Shown here: in pieces, positions 21,425 through 25,468 of the stretch | How positions within the stretch are numbered: position 1 is the stretch's first letter | Layout: every line of letters starts with the position of its first letter | Source: a virus | Direction: 5' to 3' (one strand) | DNA length: 25,468 nucleotides | IMG/VR virus record: IMGVR_UViG_3300047562_000109 | Coordinates: 1-25,468 of that record | The notes under the pieces: model-generated | The model's input: the letters and a program-made list of their open reading frames with translations, nothing else | The model's database searches: none | What the model was told of the DNA's origin: nothing | Made by a program: the position numbers and the translations under genes

Positions 21425-22894
21425 TTAATTTGCTCTAAGGTTTACTCTTATAACCTCATACTTGAAATTTTCTTCGTTGTAAATATTTACTCTTTCATTC
21501 AAATGGCGTAGTGTATAGTTCTGTCCGCCAATGTCATCAGCAATATCGTATAAGGTTGCGATGTCCTTTCCTTCACCTTTACGTAGGACTCTTCCGATGG
21601 ACTGCAAGTTCCTAATGCGAGACTTGCTGGGTGAAGCGAATATAATATTGTGTAGTCTCTTGATGTTGATACCAGTTGAGAATGTGCCGTATGAAGCGAT
21701 GATAACAGCGTTGTTTTCAGTCTCAGTAATTTGTCGGACTTGTTCTCTGTCTTCAACATCAGTACCACCATGAACGAAAAAGATTTTCCGCTCTGGATCT
21801 ATGGTGCTATTTATCAAATCGAAAAGTGGTTCCCCGTGTTTCTCAACATAATTGAATAGCACCAGAGTGTTACCTTCTATGTCTTTGACTAGGTTTTTGA
21901 TGAGATTGTTTCTGCCACGGTGTTGCACCAGATACTCAATTTCATCATGATATGTGTCAAAATACTGGGGAGCATGTTTACATAGCAGAACTTTTATCCT
22001 AAATTTACTTAAGTGCCCTTGACGAATTAGATCATCTGTTTTAGTTACGCGCTCACAGTCTCCAAATAAACCTTCTAATACCCACTTATGTGTTTTGCTA
22101 CCGTCAAGGGTGCCCGTAAAACCAAATCTGTATTTTGCATTATGAAGCTTTGTCATAATGCCAGTGAGTGACTTAGACTTAAACAGGTGAGCCTCATCAC
22201 CGATCACACAATCAATATCATCAAAATATCTCTTGGGAAATTTATAGATAGATTGCCAGGTAGAAATGATGATTGGTTTATCAGTATTCTTATCTTTACC
22301 AGAGTAAATCTTATGAACATGATCGTCAGCATTCCACCCATAATCATTAAAGTCATTGACCATCTGTTCTACCAGGGACGTAGTAGGGACGATGATGAGC
22401 GTCTTCTTGTTGGTAGCAGTATAGTATCTGACGAGGGAATAGATCATCAGAGATTTACCACTCCCCGTAGGAGAAAGTAGAAGTTTGCGGTTATTTTTTA
22501 TCGCTTCATAGACCGCATTGTATTGATAGTCGCGTGGAGTAATTCCCGCTCTGGTGATCTTGTCCATAAAGGTTTTGATACCAGCAGGAGAAACAAAGTC
22601 ATTTGTCTCTTCAACGTCTCCATACCAATCATTCTTTTCAAACTCAATTTGATATTGTTTTTCATCTGCCCATGTCTTAAGGTGTTCCATCAACCCACCA
22701 TAAAGTTCGCCCGTACCAGGAGAGTACAGACGAATAGTTCCATCCCAGTATTTGTACCTGGGGTTCTTCTTTAGAAATTTTGCTTCGGGAACTTCAAACG
22801 TAAAATAATCCGAGAGCTCCATGTGCACATGGGGCTCAGCGGATTGGATGGTTACATAAACCTCATTCTTCTTTTTTACAGAGAGGATTGTCAT
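21425..22894 (-). CDS. uvsW: UvsW helicase
   Basis: A 489-residue SF2 helicase (T4 UvsW, 503 residues) that unwinds R-loops and branched recombination intermediates, shifting T4 from origin-dependent to recombination-dependent replication. An N-terminal ~100-residue domain precedes Walker A SPTGSGKS (141-148), DEAH (233-236), GFTGTLDG and QSIGRVLR (431-438, motif VI). ATG 22894 shares one base with the uvsY stop (TAATG) and is preferred to an in-frame upstream codon at 22921. Confidence 0.94.
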   Translation of the reverse strand: MTILSVKKKNEVYVTIQSAEPHVHMELSDYFTFEVPEAKFLKKNPRYKYWDGTIRLYSPGTGELYGGLMEHLKTWADEKQYQIEFEKNDWYGDVEETNDFVSPAGIKTFMDKITRAGITPRDYQYNAVYEAIKNNRKLLLSPTGSGKSLMIYSLVRYYTATNKKTLIIVPTTSLVEQMVNDFNDYGWNADDHVHKIYSGKDKNTDKPIIISTWQSIYKFPKRYFDDIDCVIGDEAHLFKSKSLTGIMTKLHNAKYRFGFTGTLDGSKTHKWVLEGLFGDCERVTKTDDLIRQGHLSKFRIKVLLCKHAPQYFDTYHDEIEYLVQHRGRNNLIKNLVKDIEGNTLVLFNYVEKHGEPLFDLINSTIDPERKIFFVHGGTDVEDREQVRQITETENNAVIIASYGTFSTGINIKRLHNIIFASPSKSRIRNLQSIGRVLRKGEGKDIATLYDIADDIGGQNYTLRHLNERVNIYNEENFKYEVIRVNLRAN

Positions 22895-23367
22895 TATTGT
22901 CCATTGATAAATTTCTCCCACTCAATGGCATGTCTTATGTGATGACTTCTATTTGAAATTTGTTTCATGACTTGATCTAGCCAGTACAACATCTGGTCTA
23001 GATATTTGATCTTTGCCTCAAGGTTGACGATATCTTCGTCTGCCTCTAGGTAAGTTTTCATTTTTTCAGAAGTCTTGATGCTAGATCCAAATGGTTTAGA
23101 GGCGTAAATTTTTGCGTCTGCTTCGCCTGAGTAATACTCACGTTTCTCTTTTACCAACTTGCGTATCTCAAACTCTAGAGAAGTTTTGATCTGAGAAATG
23201 TCAGTGTAGTGGTGTAAGTATTTATTATGTTGGAAAGGGATGTCTAAAGCGAGTTGTCCAAGATCTGTGGTATACTGTTTATTCTTGAATTGAAAATCAA
23301 CTGCGCTATCTTCCGCCCATTCCTCTCTCAATTTATCAAATTTATTACGAAGCGTTTCAAAGTTCAT
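22894..23367 (-). CDS. uvsY: UvsY recombination mediator
   Basis: A 157-residue UvsY homologue (T4, 137 residues) that helps UvsX displace single-strand binding protein and load on DNA. The family marks are a lysine-rich helix leading to REYYSGEADAKIYASKPFG (T4: LDYYSGRGDGDEF), KMKTYLEADEDIV (T4: EMKTVLSADKDVL), and a final helical segment IRHAIEWEKFINGQ (T4: IKHIQDMRAFEAGK). Its position between gp3-like and uvsW genes is the usual cyanophage order. The start overlaps the upstream stop as ATGA. Confidence 0.92.
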   Translation of the reverse strand: MNFETLRNKFDKLREEWAEDSAVDFQFKNKQYTTDLGQLALDIPFQHNKYLHHYTDISQIKTSLEFEIRKLVKEKREYYSGEADAKIYASKPFGSSIKTSEKMKTYLEADEDIVNLEAKIKYLDQMLYWLDQVMKQISNRSHHIRHAIEWEKFINGQ

Positions 23368-23885
23368 AGAGGTTTCAGGTTTTTATCGCAAAGGAAGAAC
23401 TGCTGATGCTTAAATGTTACATCCGCAGTAATGTATTCTACATCATTTATTGTAGCATCAAACTGTAAACTGGAGAGTGATACTGGAAAGATGTTTCTGA
23501 AGTCTACAATAAATGCTGGATTGTATTGTGAAGTTACAATATGAAGCTGAGCGTTTGTGTAAATATCTTTTTCTAAAGTCTTACGTTGCATCTGATCAGC
23601 ATTACCATTATCACGTATCCATGAATAAATGCTGTTATAATTAATCAGATCTTCATCAACAATAAAGCGCACAGAAAAATCCCCGAAATCTACGCCACCA
23701 CCAGGGATAATAGGTAAGTTCCTAAATCTTGTAGGAACCTCTGTTACTGGCATAGAAACATCGGGGATATTTGCTGTCTGGCAAAAGAAATCCGTACCTT
23801 CAAACTTTTCCATCTTGAGTAGATACCCAATTGGATTTAAAAAATTTCTGTTTTTAGGCTGCTCTTTATACCACTCAGCGGACAT
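23364..23885 (-). CDS. 3: gp3-like tail completion protein (tail tube family)
   Basis: A 173-residue protein (T4 gp3, 176 residues) with tail-tube-like features: FLNPIGYLLKMEKFEGTDFF, then CQTANIPDVSMPVTEVPT (the P-x-I-P pattern common in cyanophage tube-type proteins), then FSVRFIVDEDLINYNSIYSWI. In T4, gp3 caps the head-proximal end of the tail tube and stabilises the sheath. A gp19-like tube protein is the alternative, but length and position next to uvsY favour gp3. GGGA lies 7 bases before the ATG, and a late-promoter-like GATAAATA lies 23 bases upstream. Confidence 0.75.
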   Translation of the reverse strand: MSAEWYKEQPKNRNFLNPIGYLLKMEKFEGTDFFCQTANIPDVSMPVTEVPTRFRNLPIIPGGGVDFGDFSVRFIVDEDLINYNSIYSWIRDNGNADQMQRKTLEKDIYTNAQLHIVTSQYNPAFIVDFRNIFPVSLSSLQFDATINDVEYITADVTFKHQQFFLCDKNLKPL

Positions 23886-23906
23886 ATCAACTTCCCAAGC
23901 TACCTA

Positions 23907-24086
23907 TTATTTATCCTTGAGTAGTTCTTCTATTCTGCGGCGAGTGTCCTCTGACTTCTTCTGATCTCTTTCACAATGTCTATATCCACGATGACCTTTC
24001 ATAATCATCGTGCCTTGATAAAACATTGTGGCAGCAAATACTAGTAGGAAAACTAATCCTATTATTTCAGGGTAATGTTTATCCAT
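23907..24086 (-). CDS. Small membrane protein with basic tail (59 aa)
   Basis: A 59-residue protein of unknown role. It starts MDKHYPEIIGLVFLLVFAAT, with one hydrophobic span (about residues 8-24), and continues as a highly charged cytoplasmic-type helix with many K, R and E (DQKKSEDTRRRIEELLKDK). That layout suggests an inner-membrane anchor, such as a small assembly or lysis-related factor; nothing allows a specific call. The ATG overlaps the previous gene by 25 bp, and its stop overlaps the late-promoter-like site before gp3. Confidence 0.7.
   Translation of the reverse strand: MDKHYPEIIGLVFLLVFAATMFYQGTMIMKGHRGYRHCERDQKKSEDTRRRIEELLKDK
23908..23915 (-). promoter_or_regulatory. Late-promoter-like GATAAATA upstream of gp3
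   Basis: On the minus strand the sequence is GATAAATA, matching the cyanophage late-promoter form (N-A-T-A-A-A-T-A, derived from the T4 TATAAATA at -10). It lies 23 nt upstream of the gp3-like ATG, a suitable position, and precedes a structural gene. The gp55 sigma factor is encoded in the window. By-eye match only. Confidence 0.55.
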
Positions 24087-24280
24087 GGTAGAATAGGTGG
24101 AATAACGCCAATTAATCTCAACAATCCTTCAGCAAATAAAGCAAGGACAACCCAACCAACGCACATAGAAATAATGGAAGCATTCCGATTGTGCCTTCGT
24201 ATAGCAGCATCAATCATCTCCTGACATTCTTTTTTTGTTACTAGTGTTTCTGGTTCTATCTCAGTCATTCTGTGTGACAT
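24062..24280 (-). CDS. Small membrane protein (72 aa)
   Basis: A 72-residue protein, MSHRMTEIEPETLVTKKECQ onward, with an acidic N-terminal helix followed by a basic stretch (AAIRRHNRN) and a hydrophobic span (about residues 35-55, SIISMCVGWVVLALFAEGLL). A second hydrophobic stretch (IGVIPPILPWINI) follows near the C-terminus. ATG 24280 is chosen because GGGAG sits 7 bases upstream. The alternative at 24268 has no well-placed site. No family is recognised. It overlaps the upstream 51-aa gene by 20 bp. Confidence 0.7.
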   Translation of the reverse strand: MSHRMTEIEPETLVTKKECQEMIDAAIRRHNRNASIISMCVGWVVLALFAEGLLRLIGVIPPILPWINITLK

Positions 24281-24416
24281 CCTCGTTCTCCCAAAAATCA
24301 ATCCAATCTTTTTCAGTTGCTTCTTCCCATTCTGGTTCATAAAGAGGACAAGGTTCTTCCATCAGAACAGTATTTTTCATTTTCAAAATCTCCTTGTAGA
24401 GTTTATCTAAATCCAT
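24261..24416 (-). CDS. Small acidic protein (51 aa)
   Basis: A 51-residue ORF starting MDLDKLYKEILKMKNTVLME, with an acidic C-terminal half (EEPCPLY, EPEWEEATEKDW, DFWENED). AGGAGG lies 7 bases before ATG 24416, a strong ribosome binding site encoded inside the acidic tail of the upstream gene. It overlaps that gene by 10 bp. No function is proposed. Confidence 0.7.
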   Translation of the reverse strand: MDLDKLYKEILKMKNTVLMEEPCPLYEPEWEEATEKDWIDFWENEDVTQND

Positions 24417-24592
24417 TCATCTTCCTCCTCTTCGTCCCAAACAATATATGGACCATGCTGCATTCTTTCCAGTTCTTTTGTTTTAGAGGAAAAAATTGCA
24501 GTCTCACTCAACCATAGTGCCATCTTCATTACAATAAAGACCGCCGCTAACGGCGACAAACACAAGATTAGAATTAGGGAGGATTGATTCAT
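24407..24592 (-). CDS. Small membrane protein with acidic tail (61 aa)
   Basis: A 61-residue protein beginning MNQSSLILILCLSPLAAVFI, with an N-terminal membrane span (about residues 4-24), possibly a signal-anchor, and an acidic C-terminal tail (YIVWDEEEEDEWI). The ATG overlaps the previous stop as ATGA. The run of GAG/GAA codons in its tail doubles as the ribosome binding site for the next gene. No family is recognised. Confidence 0.7.
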   Translation of the reverse strand: MNQSSLILILCLSPLAAVFIVMKMALWLSETAIFSSKTKELERMQHGPYIVWDEEEEDEWI

Positions 24593-24738
24593 GAATTGTA
24601 TTCGTTTAGTAGATCTAGAATTTTATTGAGAGCATCATGAGCTCCGTCATGCCACTCTTCGCTTTTAGCATAATGTGTTCCGTTATAGAGTTCATTCTTC
24701 ATTTTATAGACCCTTGCGAGTATGTCAACCTTACTCAT
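24589..24738 (-). CDS. Small helical protein downstream of gp23 (49 aa)
   Basis: A 49-residue protein starting MSKVDILARVYKMKNELYNG and ending HDALNKILDLLNEYNS, mostly helical and without membrane segments. The reading frame is open back to 24774, but ATG 24738 has GAGG just upstream and gives the most natural start. It is the first gene after the gp23 terminator and begins the chain of small overlapping genes. Function is unknown. Confidence 0.65.
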   Translation of the reverse strand: MSKVDILARVYKMKNELYNGTHYAKSEEWHDGAHDALNKILDLLNEYNS

Positions 24739-24775
24739 TCTACCTCGTGGCATAACTTTACATAATACTATCATC

Positions 24776-24783
24776 TATTTACA
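24776..24783 (-). promoter_or_regulatory. Possible late promoter after the gp23 terminator
   Basis: On the minus strand the sequence is TGTAAATA, one base off TATAAATA, immediately downstream of the gp23 terminator and about 38 nt before the 49-aa gene start. Its place just after a strong terminator makes a restart promoter useful. The match is imperfect. Confidence 0.35.
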
Positions 24784-24809
24784 AAAAAAGGGGGCCTGAA
24801 GGCCCCCTT
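24783..24809 (-). terminator. Strong intrinsic terminator after gp23
   Basis: A perfect 7-bp G+C stem pairs 24790-24796 (GGGGGCC) with 24801-24807 (GGCCCCC) around a TGAA loop. On the minus strand it is followed by seven T (24789-24783). It lies 21 nt after the gp23 stop. Confidence 0.93.
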
Positions 24810-24830
24810 GTGTGTTGATATGTGAATGGA

Positions 24831-25468
24831 TCACATGAGATTCTTAACAAGTACTCTTCTGTAGTACTGGTTAACGTTAGCGGTGAGTTGCTCAGCGTCA
24901 GGAACGCCAGCAGATGCCTCAACAAATGGGTTCGATACCATGCCGTAACGTGTCTTGAAGCCAATCTTAGGCTGGAAGGTGTTAGGATCGATCGAACGTA
25001 GCATCTGGAGGGGAACATATGGGCAGTAGAATACGCCTGCGTCATATGGTGAGGTTCCCTTGTAACCAACAACGTAGAACTGGTTGCTGGAAACGTTTGC
25101 TGAATAAGGATCAACAAACACCTTGATGCGACCGTTCATGGTTCCTACTAGGAGGTTACCAGTGTCATCAACTTCACCGATGGAAGGACCACCAGCGCCA
25201 CCTAGACCTGAGGAGTAGTCAAGGGTTCCAGACATAGCGAGAGCAGAAGCAACATCAGCAGAAGTGATGATGAAGTTGCCCTTACCTCTACGGGTCTGCT
25301 GAGCGATTGCGTTAGCGTCGCGCTCAACTTGGAACATTAGACCCTTGAACTTCTCAACCGACCAACGACCGTTTGAATCAACGTCGAGGTCAAAGATACC
25401 AGCGTTAGCAACGTTGTTCTGAGCACCAGGCTTAGCGATGGTATATACAGTACGAACGACTTCGCGGT
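24831..25468 (-). CDS. 23: gp23 major capsid protein, C-terminal part
   Basis: The last 211 residues of the major capsid protein of the T4-like head; the start lies beyond the right edge (frame begins at 25466). Recognisable parts include REVVRTVYTIAKPG, WSVEKFKGLMFQVERDANAI, GKGNFIITSADVASAL, GRIKVFVDPYS, DAGVFYCPYVPLQMLRSIDP and the end YYRRVLVKNLM. These run in the order seen in T4 gp23 and cyanophage g23. In T4 the protein is processed by the gp21 protease and forms the hexamers. This segment is typically the most conserved. Transcription ends at the terminator at 24783-24809. Confidence 0.96.
   Translation of the reverse strand, partial: REVVRTVYTIAKPGAQNNVANAGIFDLDVDSNGRWSVEKFKGLMFQVERDANAIAQQTRRGKGNFIITSADVASALAMSGTLDYSSGLGGAGGPSIGEVDDTGNLLVGTMNGRIKVFVDPYSANVSSNQFYVVGYKGTSPYDAGVFYCPYVPLQMLRSIDPNTFQPKIGFKTRYGMVSNPFVEASAGVPDAEQLTANVNQYYRRVLVKNLM

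Noticed and set aside
21808-21815. GATAAATA on the minus strand inside uvsW
   Set aside because: Internal to a coding region, with no suitable start just downstream. Likely chance.
23219-23226. AATAAATA on the minus strand inside uvsY
   Set aside because: Coding for the H-N-K-Y segment. uvsW starts more than 300 bases later, so a promoter here is unlikely though not excluded.
1-25468. tRNA genes, CRISPR arrays, insertion sequences, photosynthesis genes
   Set aside because: I looked for cloverleaf-like segments, regular repeat-spacer patterns, transposase motifs and psbA/psbD/hli-type proteins and saw none.

Overview
The window is a piece of a T4-like cyanophage genome (a contractile-tailed phage of marine Synechococcus or Prochlorococcus). 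Two things support this. It carries the T4 replication, recombination and late-transcription genes: gp43, gp41, gp44, gp45, gp62, RegA, UvsX, UvsY, UvsW, gp46, gp47, gp55, plus gp3-like and gp23 proteins. It also carries genes typical of cyanophages: speD, an hsp20, a cobS-like AAA+ gene, a MazG-type pyrophosphatase, a DUF3110-type protein and cyanophage-type Sm-like proteins. Every supported gene lies on the minus strand, so transcription runs from high to low coordinates. Coding density is very high. Most neighbours overlap by 1-60 bp, often through ATGA stop/start overlaps, and no gap exceeds about 130 bp.

In transcription order. (1) 25468-24831 is the C-terminal part of the major capsid protein gp23, cut by the window edge and closed by a strong intrinsic terminator. 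(2) 24738-23907 holds five very small overlapping genes, three with a membrane segment. A late-promoter-like GATAAATA follows, then a gp3-like tail completion gene, uvsY and uvsW. (3) An Sm-like gene, a non-coding gap with a 10-G tract and a possible early promoter, then gp55, a small unknown gene, gp47, a DUF3110-type gene and gp46. (4) 17113-12941 is an accessory block: a 43-aa W-W-N-N-G mini-gene, an inverted-repeat element, a CobT-like metallopeptidase/VWA protein, a protein I relate to the pyrimidine-dimer glycosylase superfamily, a CobS-like MoxR ATPase and a small unknown gene. (5) 12939-8610 is the sliding clamp and clamp loader region (gp45, speD, gp44, then gp62 and RegA). It is interrupted between gp44 and gp62 by a small unknown gene, a Dam-type methylase and two small genes. 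(6) hsp20 stands alone between two intrinsic terminators. (7) Three tandem Sm-like paralogues lead into gp43, a 56-aa gene, UvsX, gp41 and a MazG-like gene, ending at a hairpin. (8) The last gene, cut by the left edge, joins a ligase-type covalent nucleotidyltransferase domain to a T-x-G-H adenylyl/cytidylyltransferase domain.

Together these genes form the replisome (gp43/44/62/45/41), the recombination-dependent replication machinery (UvsX/Y/W, gp46/47) and the late-transcription switch (gp55 with gp45 as its likely activator). Host-metabolism and nucleotide-pool genes are threaded between them. The least explained parts are: the four-member Sm-like family; the CobS/CobT-like pair with its mini-gene and mutually exclusive hairpins; the ligase/NMNAT-like fusion; and a sharply GC-rich patch inside gp44. 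All identifications come from reading sequence motifs by eye; no database search was run.
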